Below are positions 1-9,215 of a stretch of DNA of 49,835 nt, in pieces (within the stretch, counting starts at the first letter, position 1; each line of letters starts with the position of its first letter). A model generated the notes under the pieces. It ran no database searches. It had not been told where the DNA came from and worked only from the letters and a program-made list of their open reading frames with translations. This DNA is from Tritrichomonas foetus. Lineage: Eukaryota; Parabasalia; Tritrichomonadida; Tritrichomonadidae. The position numbers and the translations under genes were made by a program. Location: contig MLAK01000714.1 in NCBI GenBank assembly GCA_001839685.1, forward strand, positions 1-49,835, in the 5' to 3' direction.

Positions 1-345
1 TTTTTTATGTTTTCATTTATGATTTCGTTGGTTTTCTCATTCATGAAATTTTCAGTTGGGATAAATTGAGCGAAGCGCAATTTATCACAACTGTATACTC
101 TACTCTTTTTAATATATTACATATCTTTACATTGTTCATAGGTCCAGACAATTTTTTAGCATAATTATTTTAATTGTAATATACTCATATATATTATACT
201 ATATTTGGACCAACACAAAAACATTCAATTCGGATCAAAATCCATTTTTTAAATATTTCAACTAAATAACGAATTATTTGGATTTATTTTTATTTTAATA
301 TTTATCAAATTATCATAAAACATAAGGGGATACAAAAAACGCAGG
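1..345. other. Intergenic, AT-rich, with one GC-containing hairpin
   Basis: No coding region is visible. The one notable structure is a hairpin at 61-85. Its outer arms ATAAATT and AATTTAT enclose an inner GCG-AAG-CGC stem, with a two-base bulge on the left side. The rest is plain AT-rich sequence beyond the 3' end of the TAF12-like gene. Confidence 0.5.
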
Positions 346-732
346 TTAAGATTTTTGATTATGATTTTGGATCGCTTTGAGCCTTTTGAGATGTGCCTCA
401 TTAGGGACAAAATCATGCTGTCTTTGTATTTCTTTCTTTCCGCCAAGTGAAGTATTTCCAAACTTCCTTTCTATAACAAACGCAACATCTTCAGCTTGGA
501 GGGTCCTACTCCCTCTATTTTGGGCAGAATCTGCGGCCATTGTAACTATAGCGTCTATGAAATCATCAGCGATGTCGAGAATCAAATCTTCAGCAAGAGA
601 ATCGAGATTTGCTGAAGGATCAATTTTATGTAAAAGATCGGTGATTGTATATTCACGCGCAATATCTGGCTTTTTGTCGATTAGTCGTTGTAAATGTGCT
701 CGCGACATTTCTTTTTCGAAGGGAGTATCCAT
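346..732 (-). CDS. TAF12: TAF12-like histone-fold transcription factor subunit
   Basis: This 128-aa protein has a histone fold at about residues 28-95. Readable segments are ITDLLHKIDPSANLD (helix 1 and loop), LILDIADDFIDAIVTMAADSAQNRGS (long helix 2, described here in part) and TLQAEDVAFVIERKFG (strand 2 and helix 3). The IADDFI core and the 'R-S-T-L-x-x-x-D-V' step are characteristic of TAF12, the TFIID/SAGA subunit that pairs with TAF4. In that family the fold heterodimerises within general transcription or coactivator complexes in the nucleus. The protein is short and lacks the long N-terminal extension seen in metazoan TAF12. It is divergent from the PP2A-A-like gene at 958. An ACTTTTTC box at 774-781 (GAAAAAGT on the gene strand) lies about 42 bp before the start codon. 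A generic NF-Y or other histone-fold protein is less likely. Confidence 0.8.
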   Translation of the reverse strand: MDTPFEKEMSRAHLQRLIDKKPDIAREYTITDLLHKIDPSANLDSLAEDLILDIADDFIDAIVTMAADSAQNRGSRTLQAEDVAFVIERKFGNTSLGGKKEIQRQHDFVPNEAHLKRLKAIQNHNQKS

Positions 733-773
733 TTTCGAGGCAAAATAAATATCGTGAGAATATCTCAGTAATT

Positions 774-930
774 ACTTTTTCTGAATATATCTAGCCAGAA
801 CTTCGGAAGAAAAGACCATATAAATATGGAAAAAGTTTATTAAGGAGTGTCGGTATTTTCACCTTGAAATTATTATTTTCGCTAAATAACCATTTGTAAG
901 AAATCAAATAAAAAACATACAAAAAGTTTA
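774..930. promoter_or_regulatory. Divergent promoter region with AAAAAGT boxes
   Basis: The 225-bp gap between TAF12-like (-) and the HEAT gene (+) has GAAAAAGT on the minus strand at 774-781. It has AAAAAGTTTA on the plus strand at 921-930 and a further GAAAAAGTTT near 829. Each outer box lies 30-45 bp before its gene. The same box recurs before other genes in the window, so a core-promoter role is inferred. Confidence 0.4.
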
Positions 931-957
931 CAATACGTTTACTTTAGGCCAAATTGT

Positions 958-2559
958 ATGGAATCTCAGGAAAATTGCGAGCTCGACGCAGCTGAAGCAT
1001 ATACACTTATTAAGAATCTCCAAAGTCTGAAATCTTCTGAACGTGACGCTTCCATTCGACGACTCCCCGAGCTATCCAAATTGCTTGGAACAGATCGAAC
1101 CATCATCGAATTAATTCCATACATTGTCAATTCCTCCGTTTTGCCACTCGATTCTCTTGCTTCTGCCATCCGCTATTTTTCAGAGTTTCCGTTAGACGGT
1201 TTTACTGAGGCCCATTTGCTCGCCTTCTTTGAAACGTCCGGGCAACTCGTGGACATTGACAGCGATGCAGTCAGGCAGGAGCTCATGAGGTTTTTCGACT
1301 ATATTTTCAGTTTACTCGATAAAGAAGTCGTTACGAAATTCGTGAAAGAAAACATCTTAGAATACTATCAAAACGATTGGCCAACTGTTGTACTTACCGG
1401 AATTTACATAACGAACGCCGCTTTTACGCATTTGACAAATTCGGGCCAGAAGATGGTTTTAAACGCCTTCTTTTCAAGTTTTTCAGATCCAAAATCGCCG
1501 ATAATACAGAGGTACATTGCTGATGCATGTGAAGGGTTTATATTTGCTTCAGATGATGACCGAATTTTCGAATTTGTTTTGAAACTCACAAAAATCGATT
1601 CTCCAACAATAGCTTATGATATTCCACATTTTATTGGAACTTACCTTGAGAAAGAGGAGTCCAATTTGTCAAAAGTTGAGCCAATAATGATAGGTTTGCT
1701 AAAATCACCAAATTGGCGCATTAGATGTAATTTCTTTCTTAACCTTGAAGAAATTGATTCTATTTCTCAACTTCCGCTTGATTTATTATTGGACCTATTC
1801 CATCTCGGCCTGAAAGATGAGGATGAAGAAGTTCGTATAGCTGTTGCTCAATGCATTTTATTGCTTCCCCCTAATAATGATGAATCTATTACCATCATCA
1901 AAACCCTTCTGTCAGATCCTTCACCACATGTTCGAACCGCTTCAATAGATTCAATTTCGCGAGATAGTGATGGAAAATTATTAAATGAATATTTATCCAT
2001 TATGCTTGATGATAAAGTCCGTGAAGTTCGAGCAGCAGCTTTGGATTCGTTAAATGAAGCTGACATTTCTGAACATGACATCACATCACTTCTCATCTCA
2101 TTTCTTGACAAACCACATGAATGGCGGGAAAAAGAAATGGTTGCAAATATCTTCATTAACAAAGATTTGAGCAGCGTAAAACTCCTCAAAAAATTGATTT
2201 TTGATGAAGCGTCTATCGTCCGGAATTCGATCATTCTTAAATTGCCGTATTTGACGCAAATCGGTGAAGCTGAACTGATACCGATCATTAACGAAGCGTC
2301 CAAGCATTACGACTACCAAATTAGACAAGCCGCCGTCTTCATCATTATCGTTATGGCGTTCTTCCAAGGAAAGGGACTAGAAATCCTCGAAAGGCTCGCC
2401 CACGACGAGGTTTCGAATGTGAGGCTTTCAGTGGCTATCTACACACCAAGATCACTGTCGATAGTTTCACAACTAGCAGGAGATGAGGATGAAGATGTTC
2501 GAGATTTTGCGATAGACAAATGCCTCGAAATTAATCAAATTGTTAATAAATTTAATTGA
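958..2559 (+). CDS. PP2A scaffold (A/PR65)-like HEAT-repeat protein
   Basis: This 533-aa protein is built almost entirely of HEAT repeats. The N-terminus (about residues 14-60) contains LLGTDRTIIELIPYIVN, which matches the PR65 first-repeat pattern 'LGVERTRSELLPFL'. Later repeats show the Asp-x-x-x-x-V-R signature, for example DEDEEVRIAVAQCILLLPP and DPSPHVRTASIDSIS, and at the C-terminus DEVSNVRLSVA and DEDEDVRDFAIDKCLEI. PR65 is the scaffold that joins the PP2A catalytic subunit to a B subunit, and usual lengths are about 580-590 aa, so this copy is slightly short or divergent. A B56-type B subunit is encoded in the same window at 42069-43856. The ATG at 958 follows an AAAAAGTTTA box by about 30 bp. 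Another HEAT phosphatase regulator, such as a PP4R1-like protein, is possible. Confidence 0.72.
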   Translation: MESQENCELDAAEAYTLIKNLQSLKSSERDASIRRLPELSKLLGTDRTIIELIPYIVNSSVLPLDSLASAIRYFSEFPLDGFTEAHLLAFFETSGQLVDIDSDAVRQELMRFFDYIFSLLDKEVVTKFVKENILEYYQNDWPTVVLTGIYITNAAFTHLTNSGQKMVLNAFFSSFSDPKSPIIQRYIADACEGFIFASDDDRIFEFVLKLTKIDSPTIAYDIPHFIGTYLEKEESNLSKVEPIMIGLLKSPNWRIRCNFFLNLEEIDSISQLPLDLLLDLFHLGLKDEDEEVRIAVAQCILLLPPNNDESITIIKTLLSDPSPHVRTASIDSISRDSDGKLLNEYLSIMLDDKVREVRAAALDSLNEADISEHDITSLLISFLDKPHEWREKEMVANIFINKDLSSVKLLKKLIFDEASIVRNSIILKLPYLTQIGEAELIPIINEASKHYDYQIRQAAVFIIIVMAFFQGKGLEILERLAHDEVSNVRLSVAIYTPRSLSIVSQLAGDEDEDVRDFAIDKCLEINQIVNKFN

Positions 2560-2678
2560 ACTTTTTTTGCCAATTTTTCCCTTTCATTCATTTTTTCGAT
2601 ATTTTGACAATTTTCCAAACTTTTTGATTACTTATTCGGCTATGTATTCTGTCAATTTCTCTAATTGAATGCACATTT

Positions 2679-2687
2679 AAAAAAGTC
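2679..2687 (+). promoter_or_regulatory. AAAAAAGTC box before the UBL-like gene
   Basis: AAAAAAGTC ends about 21 bp before the ATG at 2708. It matches the recurring upstream box of this window. Confidence 0.3.
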
Positions 2688-2707
2688 ATAACTAAAGATT
2701 CGTGTTT

Positions 2708-3343
2708 ATGAGGAAAATCAACTGCATGCGTTTTCGGAATGAGAAATCTGTAATGATAGAAAAGGATGCCAAAATTGCCCAACTTATAGTAAAAGTTGCA
2801 GATCAATATCATATTTCATCTGAAAATTTGGAATTAAAATATAATAACAAAGTCCTTGATTCCGATCAACCTGTTAGCATAATTAAAAACAATAACAAGA
2901 AAAAAGTCATTGTTGAAACCAAAATTAAAAAAATGTTAAAAGCACCTGAAACTACAAACGAAGCAACAAATTATGAACCTGATCAAAACAATGATTTAAA
3001 TACAGATGAATTGAATACAACCATCAAGGAAGCTCAAGAAAATGTAAATGTTGATGACACACAAACCGAAAATAAATTGAATCATGAAAATAATTATCAA
3101 CAAAGTGAAAAACAAAATGAATCTAATCCAATAACATATATAAGTGTTGATTCAATTCTGAACAAACTGAATAATCAAAATAAATCAGTTTTTGAATCAT
3201 TTAATAAAGCCGTGAACCCAGAAAACGATAAAAATCAAACAGAAATGCTTCTCGGAATGTTTGTAGGATGTGATTATGATGCTGACGTTTTTAAAGACTT
3301 ATTAAATGAAATAAATGTTGATACCTCTAATCTAAACAAATAA
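2708..3343 (+). CDS. Ubiquitin-like fold N-terminal domain protein, unknown function
   Basis: The first true ATG in this frame is at 2708; the open frame begins slightly upstream with a GTG, which I did not use. This gives about 211 aa. Residues 1-70 read as a beta-grasp domain: a first strand (INCMRF), helix (AKIAQLIVKVADQYHI), strand (LELKYNNKVLDSDQPVSII) and last strand (KKVIVETK). The 'L-x-L-x-Y-N-N-K-x-L' step recalls the ubiquitin 'LIFAGKQL' segment. A charged, Asn/Glu-rich linker follows (about residues 78-140). The C-terminal helical part contains SVFESFNKAV and VGCDYDADVFKDLLNEINVD. There is no C-terminal Gly-Gly, so a conjugated modifier is unlikely. The fold is an inference from spacing, and no specific function is claimed. 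Confidence 0.6.
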   Translation: MRKINCMRFRNEKSVMIEKDAKIAQLIVKVADQYHISSENLELKYNNKVLDSDQPVSIIKNNNKKKVIVETKIKKMLKAPETTNEATNYEPDQNNDLNTDELNTTIKEAQENVNVDDTQTENKLNHENNYQQSEKQNESNPITYISVDSILNKLNNQNKSVFESFNKAVNPENDKNQTEMLLGMFVGCDYDADVFKDLLNEINVDTSNLNK

Positions 3344-3434
3344 TGCTCTGACATGATCTAGTCGGAAAAAAGCAATCATCACTATTGGAAAAAATTGACC
3401 ATGAAGAGATAGAATTTTTTATTTCACATTTCAT

Positions 3435-3668
3435 ATGCTGAGTTTCATCTTTCTCCTTTTTTCTTTAAGCAGACAAGATCCAGATCCTTCGCCGACTCCA
3501 TATCCAACATCTAAATCAGGTGTCCCATCAACTCTTACAGTATTTTTGACATGCGGATTAGGACTTTTGACAATATTTTTAATTGTTCTATTTCTCTGTA
3601 TTAAGAAAAGCCCAAGCAATGACACATTTGGCGCTAAACAGGCTCTCCTTGGAGATTCTAATGTTTAA
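3435..3668 (+). CDS. Small single-pass membrane protein, hypothetical
   Basis: This 77-aa frame has the order of a small type I membrane protein. It starts with a hydrophobic signal-like start (MLSFIFLLFSLS), then a short Pro/Ser/Thr-rich stretch (DPDPSPTPYPT). A strong membrane span follows at about residues 35-57 (LTVFLTCGLGLLTIFLIVLF) and then a basic cytosolic tail starting IKKSPSND. This organisation argues for a real gene even though it is short, because a chance open frame would not normally place a signal, a spacer, a span and a positive stop-transfer in order. No family is recognised. No clear AAAAAGT box is seen upstream. Confidence 0.55.
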   Translation: MLSFIFLLFSLSRQDPDPSPTPYPTSKSGVPSTLTVFLTCGLGLLTIFLIVLFLCIKKSPSNDTFGAKQALLGDSNV

Positions 3669-3931
3669 ATAAAGGATGAATATAGTATCAATTATTGAAA
3701 TCTGTTTTTTTCCTCGCACATTTTTCATAATTAGAGTAACACACCAAAGAAAATATAAGTATTTGGTTTTCATCGAAAAAAAAAAATCATGAGATATTTA
3801 TACAAAATGAGCAAAGATAAAATTTTTTATCAAAAAAAAATCACAATATTTTGTTAATTCCTATATAAACTATACGATATTAGTAAATATGATTAGTGAC
3901 TATCAAGAGCGGCCGAAAAATAAAAATGATT

Positions 3932-6799
3932 TCAATGATGAGTGCCCTTATTTCGTCTGAGACCAGTATGTTTTTGTTGCTTCTGGAAGATTTTTGTTCG
4001 TAATTTGTTTAGTTCTTCACTTTTTGTGTATTTCGATGCTTCTTCGACAAATTTATTCGCAAGATTCAATTTATCAGCTTCAAATGCAATATTTCCTGCA
4101 GCTATATAAGAATTTGCAAGCATCAGTGGTGTTCCATTAACTCGTTTACAGTTATCAATTGCAGTTTGTGCATATTGGATTGCAACATTTCCGTCAACAG
4201 ACATAATTGACTCAGCTGTATCTGATGCAGTCTTAATTGTCCATGTATGGAATGGACTCATTAATTGTGTTGCAGAAGCGGCGCGAGCATAAAAAGCAAA
4301 GGCTTGACGCGGATTTTTACTTGCGACAGACAACATTCCAAGCATTGTAAGTTTAAAGATAATATCAGGATTAGTATCATCTGTATATCTTTCTTCAATA
4401 ATCAAAGATTTTATTAAAGAATCATATGCTAATTCAATTTGCTTTTGCTGGAAGTAAATCAAACCAAGATAAAAGTGACAATTCATTAAACTTGTATTAA
4501 ATTTACTCGTTGTATTCTCAGCAATTTGTGCAGATGTATAAAATAGTTGATAAGCATCTTTAAGATCATTGGCTTGATAAAGATTAGTGGCAAATTGGAC
4601 TCTAGCATTTAAGTCAAAGTTTTGTGAGAATTGGAATTTAATGCGTGGATTGATCTCAGCAATATTTGTGATTTCCAAAGGTAATTCACCATTCTGTAAG
4701 TATAAAACAATACCAAATGTCAAAAGTAATGATCTCTTCAAATAAGGTCCCATTAATTCAATTGGTTTGTTTGGTTTTGCATTGAATTTCAATTGACACA
4801 TCTCACAGATTTCTTCAAATAAATTATCAAAACCATCACCTTGAGTTACAAGAGTTTTTATATTCTTCATTATTTGTTCGAGTGAGTGTCTATTTTCTCT
4901 AGCAATGCATTTGTAAGCACGTACAATCATTTCGCATTCAATTATCCTCACAACAGATAAATGCAATGCCTTGGTTTGATCAAGGAGAGGAATCAATTTA
5001 CCAAGATAGCGAACATTAACACCACTTTTATGCATTTGTTGTGATAGTTTTGCACCATCAAATGAATAAGGTGTTGAATTCACAAAGCTTTGAATGAATT
5101 TAGGAAGTGCAACTTCAGTTAAATAAAGAGCAATCTCTTTTATATTTTCAGGAGTTTCCTTTTCTTCATAAATTGTTAAAGCGTTAATGTCATATGTTAG
5201 TGCAGGTGCTTCCAAAATGATGTCTGATCGTTTTTCACTCAATTTCTTCAATTGTTCTTCATCTTTAAGATCAGGATTAGTGTATTCATATTCAGGAAGT
5301 CCACCAAGTGCTTTTAATTCATCTTCATGATTCAAAAGTGCTTTATGGATTTCAAATGGTCGAATTAATTCACTTCGAATACGATAGCCAGCATGCTTTT
5401 CAGGATCTGGATAATTATAATCTCTTGGCGTGAGAATTCCAACATGTGTCAGGATTGGCTGTCCATCGTCAGACATGAAACCACGTGATGTTTGGGAAAT
5501 CTTTTCAAAATTGAATTGTTTTTTCAATTTTTCGATAAATTCATTAAATTTCTCATTTTCTACAAATTCTGTGTGCTCTGGGCCATAGCCAAATACACAT
5601 TCATCTTTGTGGAATACAACTACGTATCTTTGGCCAATATAGTCAATTACAATTGGTCTGTCGACTTCAACTGATGAATCAACTTTTTGAACATCAAGAG
5701 CAGATTTAGCAAATGCTGACAGTTCACGGTTTGCTTCATCAACATTCGCATACAGGCCAGCATATTCATCAATTGCGCTAATAACGATACCATTATATAT
5801 ATAAGTACGATGTCCTTCACAAGCTTCAGGAATTTCACCTTTAACTATCTTTTTAATTCCATCGAAAACCATTCTCAGGTAAAAATCTTCACCTTCATTT
5901 ATGGCTTTCAAGTGGCCAGGTGGAAAAGCATCATTCTTAAGGAAATCACGTAAGGTTCCACTAATTTGTTCAGTCGGGCGTTTGAACAATTCAAGTTTGT
6001 CAAATTTGTTCTTCTGACCATTTAAGTTCTCAATTTTTCGAGTTGTAGAAAATATTGTTTTTCTGTCGAGTGGGGTGAAAGCAGTTCTTTCAAGAACATG
6101 GAGAGAGTTCCATCTTATTGCGACAAATGTGGCATTTTCAGCAAAATAAGAAGATTTGGTCAACATTAAATCATAAATGGATTTGAAATATTTTCCTTCG
6201 TTGACAAAGAATCCGTTTTCATTTGACTTGATAATAAATTCTTCACGTTCGTGAGTTGTTACAGCAAATTGATAAAACATTTTGGAGTCGTTTAAATTTT
6301 GGATATTCGCTAGATCGAAATGCTTCACAATTCTTGGCTGTATCTTTTTCAGGAATGATGGTGGTAAAACTCCGGCGAAATCTGATTCTTTTGGCAAGCC
6401 TTTCCCCATACTCGATTTTCCGAATGTCCGGCCAAGCCATGAAACGAGCGATTCTTCACAGTCTGTAATTTCTCCGCGTTTAGTAAGTGAGAAGATCATG
6501 CGTGCAAATTGTTGAGCGTGCTGGAAAACAGTTTGAGAATTCCATGGAAGGATTTCAACGGAAACTTCAAGCGAGTCGTTTTCAATTTCGGCATTGAGAT
6601 CAGTTTTTGGTAGAATCGAAGTTCCTTTCTTCGTTTTCAAGTTAATGTTTGTATACCAATTCATATTTGGATTCGATCTGAGTTGCGCGAATAAAGCAAA
6701 GGGTACGATATCTTGGACAACAAAGTGAACAGCTTCCCCTTGTGGCGTTGTGAGGGTTACATTAGTTGTAGTATGAACAGTTTCCTTCTGTTCTGACAT
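3932..6799 (-). CDS. CLU: Clu/TIF31 (CLUH)-type protein with C-terminal TPR region
   Basis: This 955-aa protein follows the Clustered-mitochondria plan. The N-terminal third (to about 180) is divergent, with a region resembling the Clu N-terminal domain. The CLU domain (about 200-460) includes YNYPDPEKHAGYRIRSELI near its end, matching the family's 'h-x-x-x-Y-R-x-R-x-E-L' step. The mid region (about 530-640) has EVALPKFIQSFVN, then GAKLSQQMHKSGVNVRYLGKL, the hallmark 'H-x-x-G-I-N-x-R-Y-L-G' of Clu/eIF3-p135. Tetratricopeptide-like repeats run from about 740 to the end (for example HFYLGLIYFQQKQIELAYDS). In yeast, flies and mammals Clu proteins bind mRNAs for mitochondrial proteins and control organelle spacing. 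Parabasalids have hydrogenosomes with no genome, so the target here is an open question. The basic C-terminal tail (KQQKHTGLRRNKGTHH) could bind RNA. Confidence 0.75.
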   Translation of the reverse strand: MSEQKETVHTTTNVTLTTPQGEAVHFVVQDIVPFALFAQLRSNPNMNWYTNINLKTKKGTSILPKTDLNAEIENDSLEVSVEILPWNSQTVFQHAQQFARMIFSLTKRGEITDCEESLVSWLGRTFGKSSMGKGLPKESDFAGVLPPSFLKKIQPRIVKHFDLANIQNLNDSKMFYQFAVTTHEREEFIIKSNENGFFVNEGKYFKSIYDLMLTKSSYFAENATFVAIRWNSLHVLERTAFTPLDRKTIFSTTRKIENLNGQKNKFDKLELFKRPTEQISGTLRDFLKNDAFPPGHLKAINEGEDFYLRMVFDGIKKIVKGEIPEACEGHRTYIYNGIVISAIDEYAGLYANVDEANRELSAFAKSALDVQKVDSSVEVDRPIVIDYIGQRYVVVFHKDECVFGYGPEHTEFVENEKFNEFIEKLKKQFNFEKISQTSRGFMSDDGQPILTHVGILTPRDYNYPDPEKHAGYRIRSELIRPFEIHKALLNHEDELKALGGLPEYEYTNPDLKDEEQLKKLSEKRSDIILEAPALTYDINALTIYEEKETPENIKEIALYLTEVALPKFIQSFVNSTPYSFDGAKLSQQMHKSGVNVRYLGKLIPLLDQTKALHLSVVRIIECEMIVRAYKCIARENRHSLEQIMKNIKTLVTQGDGFDNLFEEICEMCQLKFNAKPNKPIELMGPYLKRSLLLTFGIVLYLQNGELPLEITNIAEINPRIKFQFSQNFDLNARVQFATNLYQANDLKDAYQLFYTSAQIAENTTSKFNTSLMNCHFYLGLIYFQQKQIELAYDSLIKSLIIEERYTDDTNPDIIFKLTMLGMLSVASKNPRQAFAFYARAASATQLMSPFHTWTIKTASDTAESIMSVDGNVAIQYAQTAIDNCKRVNGTPLMLANSYIAAGNIAFEADKLNLANKFVEEASKYTKSEELNKLRTKIFQKQQKHTGLRRNKGTHH

Positions 6800-7065
6800 T
6801 TTAATTTTTAAATGGCTATAGCATCCATCATTTTTGAATACGTTACGTAGAAATTCACATTTTGAAAAGAATCATTCACATAAAAAAAGTTTTATCAATA
6901 TCAATTTTTGATTGAAGATTCGTTTAATTTGACTTTTTATTTGGTCATATAATATTGAAATAACTAAGCCATTTAAAAATAGAAAAAGTTCGATAATCAA
7001 TCAAGGCTAGAAAGAATATTCGAGCAAATATACATTGAATAAGTTAGCATCAATCATCATCTTGG
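6800..7065. promoter_or_regulatory. Divergent intergenic region with a GTCAAAT-AAAAAGTCAAATT element
   Basis: The 266 bp between the CLU gene (-) and the left ERV46 repeat arm hold, on the minus strand at about 6931-6955, GACCAAATAAAAAGTCAAAT. This closely matches the core of the 50-bp element at 33114-33162. GAAAAAGTT is at 6982-6990 on the plus strand, about 111 bp before the ERV46 start. The minus-strand element lies about 140 bp before the CLU start codon. Confidence 0.4.
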
Positions 7066-8566
7066 AGTGAACAAACAATCCTCACAGAAAGCGGAAAGAA
7101 ATGTTTTTCAAGAAATTTGATGTCTTCCCGAAATATGCAGATCCAGATGTAAAGATTAAAACAAAAACAGGAGCTTTATTAAGTCTTTTAACTTTAAGTG
7201 CGATGACAGTTTTATTTTTGCATGAATTTGTTCGTTTTGTTAAACCACGCATCTTTGAAGAGATTATTGTTGATACATCACGAGTTGGTCTTCAACGTAC
7301 GATGGGGATTAATTTTAACCTTACTGTTTTTAGTCCCTGTAATCATTTTTATATTAATGCCTGGGATTCAGAAGGTAATCAACAAATTGGACATCGTCAT
7401 GAAATTCAACGTCAGCGAGTTGACGAAAACGGTTTATTAATTGGGGAAAAAGAATGGTTAAATGTTAAACGCCGTGAATTAAAAGGTCGTGAGAAAAAGA
7501 AAATCAATCCGAAATCGAATTCAAACACTAAAGAAGAAAAGAGTGACTTTTGTGGCAGTTGTTATGGAGCAGCACCACGAGGTTCATGTTGTAATACCTG
7601 TGATGATATTATTTCCGCGTTTAAATCTAAAGGATGGGGCCTTGATGGATTAGATCGTTGGCAACAATGTATTGATGAAGGTTATTCTAATCTTGGGCAT
7701 GAAACATGTATTTTAAGTGGAGTTGTTCGAGTTAATCGTGCCAAAGGAACACTTCTTTTTAGTACTCTTTCTGATGTTAAACCAGGCGAACGAAAATCAC
7801 GAGATATTTCACGTATTTCGAAATCATTAAATTTAAGTCATACATTTCAATTTTTCGAATTTGGCCCACGAGTTCCAGGTTCACATCATCCACTTGATGG
7901 TTTAACAGTTATTCAATCTAATAAAGGACGAATGGTATATTCATATCATATGAATGTTGTTCCAACACGTTGGGTTTCTCGTCGTGGGTTTGAAGTTAAT
8001 ACATATAAATTTACTCCAGTATTTAGTCAGAAAAATATTACAGTTGACAAATCACGTGAAATTCCAGGAATTTATTTTCATTATGATATTGCACCACTTG
8101 CTGTTATTTCACGAGAAACAGCATATTCAGTTTGGGAATTTCTTACATCAGTTTGTGCAATTGTTGGAGGTGCTTTTACATGTGCATCTCTTGCTGATCA
8201 ATTCTTTTTCCGTGCTTTAACTACACTTGAAGGTAAAGCACAAATTGGCAAACACTTCTAATCAAATCTTCTTTATTAACTTCCTTATGCACTCCCTTAT
8301 TAACTCTTTTAATGAATATTCATTCATTCACCATATAGCACATTCATTTTCAAATACAAACATTTTTACTCAGATAATCATTTTTTTATCTATGTAATTC
8401 TATTTGATATATTTTCTATTTTAATAAAATCTATTTCTTTAATTTTCTATCATTTTCTTCTTTTTATTTCATATCAAAAATGAAAATTGTTTATACACTC
8501 CAATAATATTACTATGTTACCATATTTATACGATAAAAGCGAAACAGTACACTTGATGAAATTATT
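7066..8566 (+). repeat. Left arm of the 1501-bp inverted duplication
   Basis: This segment is repeated in reverse complement at 10124-11624. Paired positions always sum to 18690, so I saw no net insertion or deletion. It starts at AGTGAACAAA, 35 bp before the ERV46 ATG, and ends at CACTTGATGAAATTATT, about 305 bp after the stop. Differences found by eye are 7076/11614, 7608/11082 and 8507/10183; further silent differences are possible. Confidence 0.92.
7101..8261 (+). CDS. ERV46: ERV46/ERGIC3-type ER-Golgi cargo receptor, copy 1
   Basis: This 386-aa protein has the full ERV41/ERV46 layout. A short cytosolic N-terminus (FDVFPKYADPDVKIKTKTGA) leads to a first membrane span at about 28-46. A large luminal domain follows, with the 'Y-I-N-A-W-D-S-x-G-x-Q-Q' segment and a Cys cluster CGSCYGA...CCNTCDD typical of ERV46/ERGIC3 (absent from ERV41). 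Next come GWGLDGLDRWQQCIDEGY and GPRVPGSHHPLDG, then a second span at about 342-368 (FLTSVCAIVGGAFTCASLAD) and a short cytosolic tail ending GKHF. In yeast and animals ERV46 cycles in COPII/COPI vesicles and retains or sorts cargo in the early secretory pathway. Length is as expected. An almost identical second copy lies at 10429-11589, differing in the protein only at residue 170 (Ile here, Val there). Confidence 0.9.
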   Translation: MFFKKFDVFPKYADPDVKIKTKTGALLSLLTLSAMTVLFLHEFVRFVKPRIFEEIIVDTSRVGLQRTMGINFNLTVFSPCNHFYINAWDSEGNQQIGHRHEIQRQRVDENGLLIGEKEWLNVKRRELKGREKKKINPKSNSNTKEEKSDFCGSCYGAAPRGSCCNTCDDIISAFKSKGWGLDGLDRWQQCIDEGYSNLGHETCILSGVVRVNRAKGTLLFSTLSDVKPGERKSRDISRISKSLNLSHTFQFFEFGPRVPGSHHPLDGLTVIQSNKGRMVYSYHMNVVPTRWVSRRGFEVNTYKFTPVFSQKNITVDKSREIPGIYFHYDIAPLAVISRETAYSVWEFLTSVCAIVGGAFTCASLADQFFFRALTTLEGKAQIGKHF

Positions 8567-9215
8567 TTTATGTTACTTTATTAATATATATATCTTTTTT
8601 TTTTTATGTGTGTGTGTTCATCAATCTGATACATAGGAAAATATTGACAACTTTTCATTTTTGCATATCATTTAAATTTACGAATCAAATTGAACAGAAT
8701 GGATTTCTTTCTTTCGAAACCTCGAAATTTAAAAGATGTTGCAGAAAAACAGAATAAAATGATTTTCATTCTTGTTTGTGAAGATTCATTTATTTGGTAC
8801 AAAATTGAAAAACTTATTACCTTAAAAGATTGATATTTGAAATGATTTCTGTTTATTAAAGATTCATTCGTTTATTCATTCATCGAATAATTGCAATAAA
8901 CATTTTCTACTTTTTCTTCTTGAAGAACAAGTACTCAGGTTACCATTAATAATCACATATAATATTCTTTCAGATAGTTCCAAATTTTATAATTTTGTCT
9001 TTGCAGAAATCTATCAGACATCTCAATCAAATGAAGATTCATAAAAAATAAACATTTTTTTACCAAAAAAGAAATCAAAAATATTTTGCATTAATTGCCA
9101 ATAAAAAATCAGGTAGTTGAAAAACAAAGGGAAAAGGAAGTATACACAGATATTGAACATGAATTGATGTTAATCCTCCAAAAAAAATTGAAAATGCATT
9201 CATTCCAAAGAAGAA
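8567..9215. other. Spacer of the inverted duplication, first part, non-coding
   Basis: This AT-rich, repeat-poor sequence includes a long T run and a short TG run near 8590-8620. I see no open frame of note. It separates the left ERV46 arm from the ankyrin-type remnant. Confidence 0.5.

Noticed and set aside
377..748. 123-codon open frame on the plus strand
   Set aside because: It is antisense to the TAF12-like histone fold. Its composition (Cys/Ser-rich) and lack of family signal fit a shadow frame.
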